From an uncultured Pelagibacteraceae bacterium (GTDB lineage Bacteria; Pseudomonadota; Alphaproteobacteria; Pelagibacterales; Pelagibacteraceae): DNA of 18,309 nt. Under the pieces are notes generated by a model, which was given only the letters and a program-made list of their open reading frames with translations, ran no database searches and was not told the DNA's origin. This document shows positions 7,369-15,565 of the stretch, piece after piece (the stretch's first letter is position 1; each line of letters opens with the position of its first letter). The stretch lies in contig CACKPP010000011.1 in NCBI GenBank assembly GCA_902602105.1, positions 1 to 18,309 on the forward strand, in the 5' to 3' direction. The translations under genes and the position numbers were made by a program.

Positions 7369-9372
7369 TTATCTTTTAAGTTTAAACATAAAAATTTTAT
7401 TTCCTGATTTTGATATTTTTGGATATGCTTTCCTCATTGATATACTTCCAGTCGCAACAACCAAAACATACTGTTCATTTTTATATTTAAAAATTGTAGG
7501 TGGGCTTGAACCTGAAAATGGCAATCTGTAATTCCAAAGTTCATTACCATCATTTGAGTTAAATGCCCTTATCTTATTATCTAAAGTTCCAGTAGCAAAA
7601 ATTAAATCTCCTGCCGTACCAGTAACACCTCCATAATTAAATGTTCCTGTAAGAGGAATATTTTTGACCGTTAATTCTTCATATTCACCGAACGGTTTAC
7701 TCCAAATTATCTTTCCTGAGTTTAAATCTATTGCTGTAAGTTTACCCCATGGGGGTCTAGAACCAGGATAGCCATATTGATCATTTATAAACTCAGTGAC
7801 CATTTTATATCGATAATATGAATTTTTTTCTTCATTTTTTTTTAACCAAACAAAAACAGGTACATCATTTGATGGGACGTACATTATGCCTTTAGAATTA
7901 TCTACACTTGCTCCCATCCATTGAGCTCCACCTTTATAAATTATATTTTTTTTATTTATAGAATGAGGAATAAAGAAACCATATGTTGCATCTTTAATCT
8001 TACTTTTAATATAGTCAGATCTTTCCTTGGAAAGATTTGTAATATCCTTTTTCTCAAAAAATTGTCTTGAAAAAGGTTCTGGCAAAGAAAAAATTTTTTG
8101 ATAATAAGATGTTTTTTCACCTGGTACATTAGATAAAGGAACTTTTTTGTTTATATAGCTAAAAATATTATTTCCTGTTAGCCTATCTAAAACCAAAGTA
8201 TTTCCAAATTTTGTTGGAACAACAACAACATCAATTTTTTTTTCCTCAATTTGAATAGAGGTTAATATTGGTGGTGAAGCAATATCAAAATTCCAAATAT
8301 CATGTTCTATTTCCTGAAATTCCCATAGTAACTTTTTATTTTCAATATCGATAGCTACTATCGAATTAGAATATTTATTTTTTCCAGGACGCGAAGTTCC
8401 TTCATAAAATCTTCCTGCATTACCAGTAGAAACATAAACAATTTTTCTTTCTACATCAGCTGATATACCGCCCCAAGGATTTCCACCTGAATAATCAAAT
8501 CTCTTACCACCATATCTGAAGTAGTTATTTTCTTTTTTTTTTAAATAAAACCTCCATAATAAATTACCTTTCTTTATGTCATAAACTTCTATTGATGGTT
8601 CAAATGTTCCAATAATAATTTTGTCATCTATTATCACTGGGGTAATTTGACATTTTTTTTTAAGTTTAATTTTTCCATCATTTCCAAAATTTTTAACAAG
8701 TTTTCCATCTTCAGCATAAAGTGCAATAAGATTTATTTGATCACAAAAGTAAATTATAGGTTTTTTTCCATCTTTGATAATTAATCCTCGTGTTGCTGCC
8801 ATTCCCTCAGTTTTATGTTCCCAATTTTTTTTTCCATCAGATGCATTAAATGAAACTAACGATTTATTTGTAGAAGAAAGATAAATTTTTCCATTTAAAT
8901 AAATTGGATTACCAGGTATATCTCCAGCAACCTCAAAACTATGTGTCCAAGCTACATCTAAATTATGAACATTAGAAGTATTAATTAATTTAAGATTTGA
9001 AAATTTATTTGAACTGTGATTTCCATGACTTCTTTTCCAATTATCTAAGTTATTTTTGCTCTTACCATTTGTTAATGTTAGATCATTTAGTTTTGCTGGA
9101 ATATAAATTTCTCCAGGCAAACTGTTATATTTTTCTTCATTAGTATTATAAAATTCATCTTGTTTTTTTTTACTTAATTGGAAGTATAAATTTCCAGAAA
9201 AGTTATCAATTAATCTAACTAATTTTTTTATTTGAGGATTTCTGATGTTGTTAATATCAATATCTAACGTAGACCTATTTATGTATTTACTATCTATAGA
9301 TGTAACCTCATATATAGTAAAAATTATAATAACTAAAATTAGATAACAAAATATTTTAAAAAACTTTTTCAT
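7369..9372 (-). CDS. Membrane-anchored PQQ-dependent dehydrogenase, glucose dehydrogenase-like
   Basis: 667 residues. An N-terminal hydrophobic segment (about 8-21, after MKKFFK) is an uncleaved anchor or signal placing the enzyme in the periplasm. The rest is a PQQ beta-propeller: a W-x-R-S-H-G-N-H opening near 112-119 in place of the usual W-x-x-Y-G, ATRGL (193-197), GGISADVERKIVYVSTGNAG (301-320), HDIWNFD (357-363), PTKFGNTLVLDRLTG (K388) and a C-terminal PPWG...GGVTGTAGDLIF...ATGTLDNKIRAF block. These match membrane quinoprotein glucose dehydrogenases, but without the five N-terminal membrane spans of E. coli Gcd. There is no CxxCH, hence no fused haem c. The position expected to hold the catalytic Asp, directly after W360, is N361. 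The sugar or alcohol substrate is unknown, and no PQQ synthesis genes are present here. Confidence 0.8.
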   Translation of the reverse strand: MKKFFKIFCYLILVIIIFTIYEVTSIDSKYINRSTLDIDINNIRNPQIKKLVRLIDNFSGNLYFQLSKKKQDEFYNTNEEKYNSLPGEIYIPAKLNDLTLTNGKSKNNLDNWKRSHGNHSSNKFSNLKLINTSNVHNLDVAWTHSFEVAGDIPGNPIYLNGKIYLSSTNKSLVSFNASDGKKNWEHKTEGMAATRGLIIKDGKKPIIYFCDQINLIALYAEDGKLVKNFGNDGKIKLKKKCQITPVIIDDKIIIGTFEPSIEVYDIKKGNLLWRFYLKKKENNYFRYGGKRFDYSGGNPWGGISADVERKIVYVSTGNAGRFYEGTSRPGKNKYSNSIVAIDIENKKLLWEFQEIEHDIWNFDIASPPILTSIQIEEKKIDVVVVPTKFGNTLVLDRLTGNNIFSYINKKVPLSNVPGEKTSYYQKIFSLPEPFSRQFFEKKDITNLSKERSDYIKSKIKDATYGFFIPHSINKKNIIYKGGAQWMGASVDNSKGIMYVPSNDVPVFVWLKKNEEKNSYYRYKMVTEFINDQYGYPGSRPPWGKLTAIDLNSGKIIWSKPFGEYEELTVKNIPLTGTFNYGGVTGTAGDLIFATGTLDNKIRAFNSNDGNELWNYRLPFSGSSPPTIFKYKNEQYVLVVATGSISMRKAYPKISKSGNKIFMFKLKR

Positions 9373-9424
9373 ATATAACTTTCATTAAGAAAGATTACGA
9401 TAATTGTTTGTTTTTTAAAAGATC

Positions 9425-11209
9425 TTAAGAACTTAAAGAAGGTTGTTTCTTCATATCTTCTTTTTTTATTCCTGCAACTCTTACAGGTTTTTTCATTGCA
9501 TCTCTTCTAAAAGGTTCGCCAAGCTCTTGATTTAAAATCACTTCAATAAATGTTGTAATTCCTTTTTTTTGATCTTCACATGATTGTTTAATAGCAGACG
9601 TTGTTTCTTCCATAGTTCGAACTGTTACACCTTTCAAACCGCAAGCGTCCGCAACTTTTGCATAACTTAATTCTGGATCTAGTTCAGTTCCTACAAAATT
9701 ATCATCAAACCATAAAGTAGTATTTCTTTTTTCTGCACCCCACTGATAATTTCTAAAAATTACCATTGAAATTGCTGGCCATTCTTCCCTAGCACACGAG
9801 CTCATTTCATTCATGCTAATTCCAAAGGCTCCATCGCCTGCAAAACCTATAACTGGTGTATCGGGACATCCAATCTTAGCGCCAAGGATTGAAGGAAATC
9901 CATAGCCACATGGACCAAATAATCCTGGTGCTAAATATTTTCTTCCTTTCTCAAAAGTCGGATACGCATTTCCAATAGCACAGTTATTTCCAATATCACT
10001 TGAAATTATTACATCATCAGGCATGCCTGCTTGAATTGCTCTCCAAGCTTGCCTAGGAGACATTCTATCAGAGTCTCTTTTTCTTGCTTCTTTGTTCCAA
10101 ACTGTACCTTTATCATCCTCTTCATGATCTAAGCTTGATAATTTTTGTAACCAAGCTGATTTAGTTTGGTGAATAATATCTTTTCTTTTTTGTCTATCAA
10201 TATCTCCAGCTGTTGGTGAAAGTTGTGCCAAAAGTTGCTGAGCAACTAATTTTGCATCACCACAAATACCTACTGTAACTTTTTTAGTTAATCCAATTCT
10301 ATCTGAATTCATATCAACTTGAATGATACTTGCATTTTTTGGCCAGTAATCCATTCCATAACCTGGTAAAGTTGAAAACGGATTTAATCTTGTTCCAAGT
10401 GCCAAGACAACATCTGCTTTAGAAATTAATTCCATTCCAGCTTTTGATCCATTATATCCCAATGGACCTGCTGCTAATGGATGGCTACCTGGAAAACTAT
10501 CATTATGTTGATAACCTGAACAAACAGGTGCATCTAATTTTTCGGCTAATTTTTTACAATCTTCAATAGCACCACCTATAACTACACCAGCTCCAGATAA
10601 TATTACTGGAAACTTTGCTTTAGATAATAGATCGGCAGCTTTTTTGATCGCATCTACCCCACCTGCTTGTCTTTCTAATCTAACTATTGGGGGTAAATCT
10701 ATATCAATTACTTGTGTCCAATAATCTCTTGGAACATTTATTTGAGCAGGAGCAGAGCCTCTTATTGCTTTCTCGATTACTCTATTTAAAACTTCTGCCA
10801 TCCTAGATGGGTCTCTTACCTCTTCTTGATAACAAACCATATCTTTAAACAAATTCATTTGCTCAACTTCTTGAAAGCCACCTTGTCCCATCGTTTTGTT
10901 TGCTGCTTGGGGTGTTACTAATAATAGAGGTGTATGATTCCAGTAGGCAGTTTTGATTGGTGTAACTAATCCAGTTATTCCAGGTCCATTTTGAGCAATA
11001 ACCATAGACATTTTTCCTGTAGCTCTTGTATAACCATCAGCTATCAAACCACCATTTGTTTCATGAGCAACATCCCAAAAAGTGATACCTGCTTCAGGAA
11101 AAATATCTGAGATTGGCATAAATGCTGATCCGATAATTCCAAATGAATGTTCAATGCCATGCATTTGTAAAACTTTTACAAAAGCTTCTTCTGTCGTCAT
11201 TTTTGTCAT
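9425..11209 (-). CDS. xsc: Sulfoacetaldehyde acetyltransferase (thiamine diphosphate enzyme)
   Basis: Cytosolic ThDP enzyme that converts sulfoacetaldehyde plus phosphate to acetyl phosphate and sulfite (EC 2.3.3.15), the desulfonation step for taurine, isethionate and related C2 sulfonates. 594 residues, the usual Xsc length. Visible are the N-terminal pyrimidine-binding domain with catalytic E50 in VAHETNGG, the Xsc-like opening GIIGSAFMPISDIFP, a central domain to about 330, and the pyrophosphate domain with GDG at 458-460 and N487 of the ThDP/Mg motif. AGG lies eight bases before the ATG at 11207-11209. It diverges from suyAB across 115 bases, so sulfolactate and sulfoacetaldehyde cleavage are genomically paired. 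The 52-base gap to the downstream PQQ gene leaves co-transcription open. Confidence 0.95.
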   Translation of the reverse strand: MTKMTTEEAFVKVLQMHGIEHSFGIIGSAFMPISDIFPEAGITFWDVAHETNGGLIADGYTRATGKMSMVIAQNGPGITGLVTPIKTAYWNHTPLLLVTPQAANKTMGQGGFQEVEQMNLFKDMVCYQEEVRDPSRMAEVLNRVIEKAIRGSAPAQINVPRDYWTQVIDIDLPPIVRLERQAGGVDAIKKAADLLSKAKFPVILSGAGVVIGGAIEDCKKLAEKLDAPVCSGYQHNDSFPGSHPLAAGPLGYNGSKAGMELISKADVVLALGTRLNPFSTLPGYGMDYWPKNASIIQVDMNSDRIGLTKKVTVGICGDAKLVAQQLLAQLSPTAGDIDRQKRKDIIHQTKSAWLQKLSSLDHEEDDKGTVWNKEARKRDSDRMSPRQAWRAIQAGMPDDVIISSDIGNNCAIGNAYPTFEKGRKYLAPGLFGPCGYGFPSILGAKIGCPDTPVIGFAGDGAFGISMNEMSSCAREEWPAISMVIFRNYQWGAEKRNTTLWFDDNFVGTELDPELSYAKVADACGLKGVTVRTMEETTSAIKQSCEDQKKGITTFIEVILNQELGEPFRRDAMKKPVRVAGIKKEDMKKQPSLSS

Positions 11210-11261
11210 TAATAGAACCTTTCTAAACTAGTAAATACTTAAGTAATTTTATAAAAAATAA

Positions 11262-11289
11262 TTGTTAATTTTTGCGATTAATATATAAG
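11262..11289 (+). promoter_or_regulatory. Candidate promoter of suyAB
   Basis: TTGTTA (11262-11267) and TATAAG (11284-11289) are separated by 16 bases, about 35 bases before the suyA ATG. They match 4 of 6 and 5 of 6 sigma-70 consensus positions. AT-richness raises the chance rate, but placement in the only divergent gap of the sulfonate region supports it. No Shine-Dalgarno is visible before suyA, and no regulator gene lies nearby. Confidence 0.4.
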
Positions 11290-11324
11290 TTTTTCAAAAT
11301 TTCAAACAAACAAATCGACACGAT

Positions 11325-11609
11325 ATGGCCACAGACATTATAATCCATGACCAAAAAGACAATGTTGGGGTAGTTGTTATTGAAAAAATCACCCCAAAAC
11401 AAGATTGTAATTGCTGGATTATGGAAAATGATAGCTCGGTAAATATTCAATCTGTGGATGAAATTCCCTTAGGACATAAAATTGCTATGATTGATTTAAA
11501 AGAAGGAGATACAATACTTAAATACGGGCACGATATTGGTAAAGTAGTGAAATCAATTAAAAAAGGTGAGCACGTTCATGTTCACAATGTAAAAACAAAA
11601 AAGTGGTAA
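11325..11609 (+). CDS. suyA: (2R)-3-sulfolactate sulfo-lyase, small subunit (SAF domain)
   Basis: 94-residue SAF-domain protein, homologous to the N-terminal part of altronate dehydratase UxaA. It carries the family pattern [14 protein letters not shown] near the start, IPLGHKIA (about 47-54), GDTILKYG and the ending [14 protein letters not shown], which is very typical of SuyA. With SuyB it forms the iron-dependent lyase that splits 3-sulfolactate into pyruvate and sulfite (EC 4.4.1.24). suyB starts four bases after its double TAA stop. An altronate or galactarate dehydratase subunit is the alternative, made unlikely by xsc, aprBA and the exporter genes around it. Confidence 0.85.
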   Translation: MATDIIIHDQKDNVGVVVIEKITPKQDCNCWIMENDSSVNIQSVDEIPLGHKIAMIDLKEGDTILKYGHDIGKVVKSIKKGEHVHVHNVKTKKW

Positions 11610-11613
11610 TAAA

Positions 11614-12780
11614 ATGGAAATTCCAAAAAGTTTTTTAGGCTATAAAAGAGAAAATGGAAGAGCTGGAACTAGAAATCATGTAATCATTCTTCCTGTTGAT
11701 GATATTTCAAATGCTTGTGCAGAAGCTGTAGCAAATAATATAAAAGGGACTATTGCACTTCCTCATTCTTATGGAAGACTTCAGTTTGGAGCTGATCTAG
11801 AATTACATTTTAGAACTATGATTGGAACCGGTAGTAATCCAAATGTGGCTGCAGTAATTGTAATTGGAATTGAACCTAAGTGGACAAAAAAAATTGTTGA
11901 TGGGATCGCTAAAACTGGAAAGCCTGTTGAAGGTTTTCATATTGAGCGAACTGGTGATATTGGAACTGTTATGAAAGCTTCCAAGAAAGCTCAAGAGTTT
12001 GTTATGTGGGCATCAGAAAAACAAAGAGAAGAATGTCCAATGAGTGATCTATGGATATCAGTAAAATGTGGAGAGTCAGATACAACATCAGGTTTGGCAG
12101 CTAATCCAACAGTTGGCAATTTAATGGATAAATTAGAACCTATGGGTGTTCACTTATGTTTTGGTGAAACATCAGAGTTAACAGGTGCTGAAAAAGTTTG
12201 TGCTACCAGAGGAGCAACAAAAGAAGCTTCTGATAAGTTTATGAAAACGTGGAGTGCTTATAATGATTTTATTTTAAAAGAAGCAACAGATGATCTTTCT
12301 GAAAGTCAACCAACTGCAGGAAATATAGCTGGTGGTTTGACAACTATAGAAGAAAAGGCATTTGGAAACTTTCAAAAAATTGGTAACTGTAAATTTGTTG
12401 ATGTTTTAGAGCCTGCTGAGGAACCAAAAAAAGGTAAAGGGTTATATTTCATGGACACTTCCTCGGCTGCAGCTGAATGTGTTACCTTACAAGCAGCGGC
12501 TGGATTTAATATTCACTTATTTCCAACTGGACAAGGAAACATTGTAGGCAACCCTATTGAACCAGTTATCAAATTAACTGCCAATCCATTGACTGTTAAA
12601 GGAATGGGTGAACATATTGATTGTGATGTTTCTAAAATTCTTTCGAGAGAAATGAACATGTCACAAGCAGGTGATGAGTTAATAAAAACAACTATGAGAG
12701 TTGCCAACGGTAGATTAACTTGTGCTGAAGCTTTAGGTCATAAAGAGTTTGTTATGACAAAACTCTACAGAAGTGCTTAG
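11614..12780 (+). CDS. suyB: (2R)-3-sulfolactate sulfo-lyase, large subunit (UxaA C-terminal family)
   Basis: 388-residue catalytic subunit related to the C-terminal portion of altronate/galactarate dehydratases. Characteristic stretches are [14 protein letters not shown] (9-22), [45 protein letters not shown] and the metal-site region [14 protein letters not shown]. Split small and large subunits are the SuyAB arrangement; many hexarate dehydratases are fused. The product sulfite would be handled by the AprBA and exporter genes downstream in the window. The ATG lies four bases beyond suyA with no strong ribosome binding site, suggesting translational coupling. A 15-base gap leads to the YeiH-type transporter, so all three genes probably form one transcript. 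Confidence 0.85.
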   Translation: MEIPKSFLGYKRENGRAGTRNHVIILPVDDISNACAEAVANNIKGTIALPHSYGRLQFGADLELHFRTMIGTGSNPNVAAVIVIGIEPKWTKKIVDGIAKTGKPVEGFHIERTGDIGTVMKASKKAQEFVMWASEKQREECPMSDLWISVKCGESDTTSGLAANPTVGNLMDKLEPMGVHLCFGETSELTGAEKVCATRGATKEASDKFMKTWSAYNDFILKEATDDLSESQPTAGNIAGGLTTIEEKAFGNFQKIGNCKFVDVLEPAEEPKKGKGLYFMDTSSAAAECVTLQAAAGFNIHLFPTGQGNIVGNPIEPVIKLTANPLTVKGMGEHIDCDVSKILSREMNMSQAGDELIKTTMRVANGRLTCAEALGHKEFVMTKLYRSA

Positions 12781-12795
12781 TCAATAATTCATTTG

Positions 12796-13869
12796 ATGTT
12801 TTACAAAAATTATTTGGTTATTATACCAGGTATTATTCTTGCATTTGTTCTTTATACTCTTTCTCAGGGCTTCAATAATATTATTGGCATAGAACTTTTG
12901 GGATATAACAAAAGCCCTATTTCAACAGCAATGATAGCAATAGTATTGGGGATGTTTTTTGGAAATATTTTTAAAATAAGAGAAAGTTTTCAAAAAGGTT
13001 TAGATTTTACTAGAGAATATATTTTAAAATTTGGGATTATTTGTCTTGGTATACAATTAAAACCATTTGAGTTTTTAGATTTTGGTAAAATTGCAATTCC
13101 CTTAATTATTATTTGTATGATAAGTGTTTTAATCGTTGTTAAAATTTTAATTAAAAAATTTAAAATTCCTACTAGGATGGCCTATCTAATATCGATTGGT
13201 AGTACAGTTTGTGGAACAACTGCAATTATGGCTACTGCTCCAGTAATCAATGCAAAAAAAAATGAAGTTTCATATGCTATAGCAAATATTACTCTATTTG
13301 GGATATTATCTATGCTCTTATATCCTTATTTTTCAAACTTCTACTTTGAGGGAAATTCTTTATATTCAGGTCTTTTTTTGGGAATTTCAATACATGAAAC
13401 TTCACAAGTAGCTGCTGCAGGACTTATATATGATCAACAGTTTAATAGTCCAGAAACATTAAATATAGCAACAATAACCAAGCTTATTAGAAATACTTTC
13501 TTGATCATAATGATTCCACTTTTTGCTTTTTTGTATAACAGAGGTCAAAAAAAAGAAAAAAACTATTCAATTATTAGTATTTTTCCATATTTTGTTTTAG
13601 GATTTGTTGGAATGATCATTTTAAGAAATATCGGTGACCAACTTTTCGTTACTAATAACAATGATAACTGGATCGAAACGATTAATTTAATAAAAATATT
13701 TTCAAAAATTTTCTTAACCATGGCTATGGCTGCTATTGGTTTATCAACTAATCTAAAGGACATAAGAAATATGGGTTACAAACCTTTTGTTATTGGATTT
13801 GTTGCAATGTCAACTGTTGGAATAGTTTGTATTTTAACAATAGAATTCTATTTAAAGTTATCTATTTAG
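12796..13869 (+). CDS. YeiH/UPF0324-family membrane protein, putative sulfate/sulfite exporter
   Basis: 357-residue polytopic inner-membrane protein with about ten hydrophobic segments. Family signatures are GTVCGTTAIMATAPVINAKK followed by EVSYAIANITLFG, and GISIHETSQVAAAG, both diagnostic of the YeiH (Cons_hypoth698, putative sulfate exporter) family. The transported substrate of this family is not firmly established. Its place directly after suyAB suggests export of sulfite or sulfate, or another function tied to sulfolactate use. The frame opens with TTG-ATG; the ATG at 12796-12798 is preferred. The C-terminal 8 bases overlap the end of the convergent TauE-type gene. Confidence 0.8.
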   Translation: MFYKNYLVIIPGIILAFVLYTLSQGFNNIIGIELLGYNKSPISTAMIAIVLGMFFGNIFKIRESFQKGLDFTREYILKFGIICLGIQLKPFEFLDFGKIAIPLIIICMISVLIVVKILIKKFKIPTRMAYLISIGSTVCGTTAIMATAPVINAKKNEVSYAIANITLFGILSMLLYPYFSNFYFEGNSLYSGLFLGISIHETSQVAAAGLIYDQQFNSPETLNIATITKLIRNTFLIIMIPLFAFLYNRGQKKEKNYSIISIFPYFVLGFVGMIILRNIGDQLFVTNNNDNWIETINLIKIFSKIFLTMAMAAIGLSTNLKDIRNMGYKPFVIGFVAMSTVGIVCILTIEFYLKLSI

Positions 13870-14956
13870 ATTGTTTAACAGTCTTATCGTAATATTTTTT
13901 TCTAAATTTTGAAATTAATCTTCTAATTAAAGCCGCTCCAATACCTAAAAAAATTGCAAACATAATAGAAAATAATCCATAAAAGAATGGCATATCTTTT
14001 GAAAACTCTTTAATAAATTTTGAAAAAAAATTTAAATCTTGATTAGATGACTTTACTATTTCATTTTGAACTTCCACAGCAAAAAAAGTATCATAAGCAA
14101 TTACTATACCAACTACTAATAACAAGATTGCTAGCAACGCTTTTAGTCCAGAGCTATCTATTCGTTCTCCAAGTTTCTGACCTACTTGAACCCCTACAAT
14201 AGATCCAACAACTAACATAACTACCAACATTAAATCTATAGACCCATAATTTATTGAATGCAAAAAGGTAACTATGACACTAACAAAAATAGTCACAAAC
14301 AAAGAAGTTCCAGGAACTAATTTAGTAGGCATTTTTATAATATAAATCATTGCGGGTACTAAAATAAAAGCACCTCCTATACCCATTATTGCTGCTATAA
14401 AACCTACGGCTAAACCAATTATAATAGGTGTAAACACACTTTCATATAATTTAGATTTTGGAAACCTCATTCTCAGTGGAAGACCATGTATCCAATAATG
14501 TACATGTAACTTTTTTCTTTCAACAAGATTTTTTTTTGCCTTATCAATTTCACCAAGACTTTCCACCAACATTAATGTACCAATAATTGCAAGTATGTAC
14601 ATGTATGCTAATGAAATAACGGTATCTATTTTTCCAATTCCTTTGAAATAACTAAAAGTATAAATACCTAAAGCAGTTCCTATTGAGCCACCAATTACAA
14701 TCATAAAGCCCATTTTATAATCCAAAGTATTTTTTAAATAATGAGTAGTAGATCCCGATACTGACGTAGCCAAAATATTATTTGCTTCATTTGCAACAGC
14801 ATAAGCGGGAGGAACACCCATAAAAATCAAAAAAGGTGTCATTAAAAATCCACCACCAACACCAAATAAACCTGAAAGAACTCCAACTATTGCACTTAAT
14901 AAAAGTATTTCAACTGGATTAATAAAGACTTGGGCTATTGGTAAAAAAACTTCCAT
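13862..14956 (-). CDS. TauE/SafE-family permease, probable sulfite exporter
   Basis: 364-residue membrane protein built of two homologous halves. The first starts with GVLSGLFGVGGGFLMTPFLI, the second with GFIAAIMGIGGAFILVPAMI, the glycine-rich repeat of the TauE/SafE (TSUP) family. A hydrophilic linker of about 50 residues between the halves contains HVHYWIHGLPLRMRFPKSKL, and an extra membrane segment plus basic tail follows at the C-terminus, making it longer than minimal members. Context (xsc, suyAB, aprBA all on sulfite metabolism) supports sulfite as the substrate; the family also includes carriers for other organosulfur anions. The frame opens TTG-ATG and ATG at 14954-14956 is chosen. 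It is probably the last gene of the apr operon. Confidence 0.8.
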   Translation of the reverse strand: MEVFLPIAQVFINPVEILLLSAIVGVLSGLFGVGGGFLMTPFLIFMGVPPAYAVANEANNILATSVSGSTTHYLKNTLDYKMGFMIVIGGSIGTALGIYTFSYFKGIGKIDTVISLAYMYILAIIGTLMLVESLGEIDKAKKNLVERKKLHVHYWIHGLPLRMRFPKSKLYESVFTPIIIGLAVGFIAAIMGIGGAFILVPAMIYIIKMPTKLVPGTSLFVTIFVSVIVTFLHSINYGSIDLMLVVMLVVGSIVGVQVGQKLGERIDSSGLKALLAILLLVVGIVIAYDTFFAVEVQNEIVKSSNQDLNFFSKFIKEFSKDMPFFYGLFSIMFAIFLGIGAALIRRLISKFRKKYYDKTVKQSK

Positions 14957-14984
14957 CAAAAAATTAAAAAACTTTAAATATAAC

Positions 14985-15119
14985 TTATTTAAAAGTTATA
15001 AAAGTTCCAACTAAGATTACACCCCAACAAGCAGCAATAGCAGAAAAAATCCCAGTTTTAATAAAAGTTGTCTTTTTGTTTGTAAGTTTTTGAGGGATTT
15101 TTATATTTGAAAGGTGCAT
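14985..15119 (-). CDS. Small single-span membrane protein, 44 residues, unknown
   Basis: An uninterrupted minus-strand frame from ATG (15117-15119) to TAA (14985-14987) encodes 44 residues: a basic N-terminus (IKIPQKLTNKK) followed by a hydrophobic helix of about 22 residues (GIFSAIAACWGVILVGTFIT) and a final Lys. GAAG with suitable spacing precedes the ATG. It lies in the otherwise unexplained 233-base gap between the 116-aa gene and the TauE-type gene, same strand, so it would belong to the apr operon. I recognise no family; its shape resembles small accessory subunits of membrane complexes. An AT-rich spurious frame is possible, but the amphipathic layout and fit to the gap argue for a gene. 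Confidence 0.55.
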   Translation of the reverse strand: MHLSNIKIPQKLTNKKTTFIKTGIFSAIAACWGVILVGTFITFK

Positions 15120-15129
15120 CTTTAATTCT

Positions 15130-15157
15130 TCAATACACCCAGGTTAAAAATTGTCAA
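15130..15157 (-). promoter_or_regulatory. Weak candidate promoter ahead of the small membrane protein and TauE gene
   Basis: A perfect TTGACA on the minus strand (15157 down to 15152) is followed after 16 bases by TATTGA (15135 down to 15130). The -10 is poor and the leader would be only a few bases, so the internal promoter is tentative; the exporter may simply be read from upstream of aprM. Confidence 0.25.
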
Positions 15158-15189
15158 ACTTTAAATGATCAAAGACGCTTTTTTTTAAA

Positions 15190-15540
15190 TTAATAAATTG
15201 TTGCTCCAAAGACCTTAACTTCTCCATCCTCTACTCCTAAAACTAACCTGCCTAAGAACTCACCTTGAATTTTAGTATTAGTTTGCTTAATAAGTACAGT
15301 GATATGTTCACCTCTTCTTAAAGTACCAAAAGGTCGATAAGTTTGCTCCAAATTTGTAATAAGTTCGTTATTAGCCCATTGTTTGCCAAGTTCTACTTCA
15401 TTAGCTCCAAACAACATTTGTGTAGAAAAATCCTTTGTAAAACCTCCATAATCTTTAAGATTAGATGACCTAACCAAATTTTCCCAAAATGGCTTACCTA
15501 ACTTAAATATTTCATCATCAGATTTAGCTAAAAGATCCAT
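15190..15540 (-). CDS. Uncharacterised 116-residue protein in the apr operon
   Basis: Soluble-looking protein with no signal peptide, membrane segment, Cys or His cluster. The N-terminal half (DEIFKLGKPFWENLVRSSN, then DFSTQMLF) looks helical. The C-terminal half (EHITVLIKQ, GEFLGRLVLG, GEVKVFGATIY) looks like beta strands ending in a glycine-rich hairpin, giving an alpha+beta layout reminiscent of small NTF2-like folds, though I cannot confirm that. It starts 25 bases after the aprA stop on the same strand, so it is almost certainly co-transcribed with aprMBA. A role in assembling, stabilising or feeding AprBA or in handling sulfite is inference from position only. No strong ribosome binding site is visible before its ATG. 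Confidence 0.8.
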   Translation of the reverse strand: MDLLAKSDDEIFKLGKPFWENLVRSSNLKDYGGFTKDFSTQMLFGANEVELGKQWANNELITNLEQTYRPFGTLRRGEHITVLIKQTNTKIQGEFLGRLVLGVEDGEVKVFGATIY

Positions 15541-15565
15541 AGATGTTTAATCTACTAAATTTACT

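Noticed and set aside
9379..9393. CTTTC-ATTAA-GAAAG stem-loop between xsc and the PQQ gene as a terminator
   Set aside because: Only five base pairs and no T-run follows on the minus strand, the direction of transcription; probably chance in AT-rich DNA.
11265..11450. Minus-strand 61-aa frame between xsc and suyA
   Set aside because: It is the shadow of suyA and the divergent promoter region, with no ribosome binding site or recognisable sequence.
11325..12780. Altronate or galactarate dehydratase as the identity of the SAF/UxaA pair
   Set aside because: Two separate subunits, the SuyA-like ending and the surrounding xsc, apr and exporter genes fit sulfolactate sulfo-lyase better; no hexuronate genes are present.
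12793..12795. TTG start for the YeiH-type gene (and likewise TTG at 14957-14959 for the TauE-type gene)
   Set aside because: An ATG follows immediately in both cases and is the more probable initiator; the difference is one residue.
15170..15188. AAAG-ACG-CTTT followed by T-run as a terminator after the 116-aa gene
   Set aside because: The T-run lies on the plus strand while genes here are on the minus strand, and the stem is only four base pairs.
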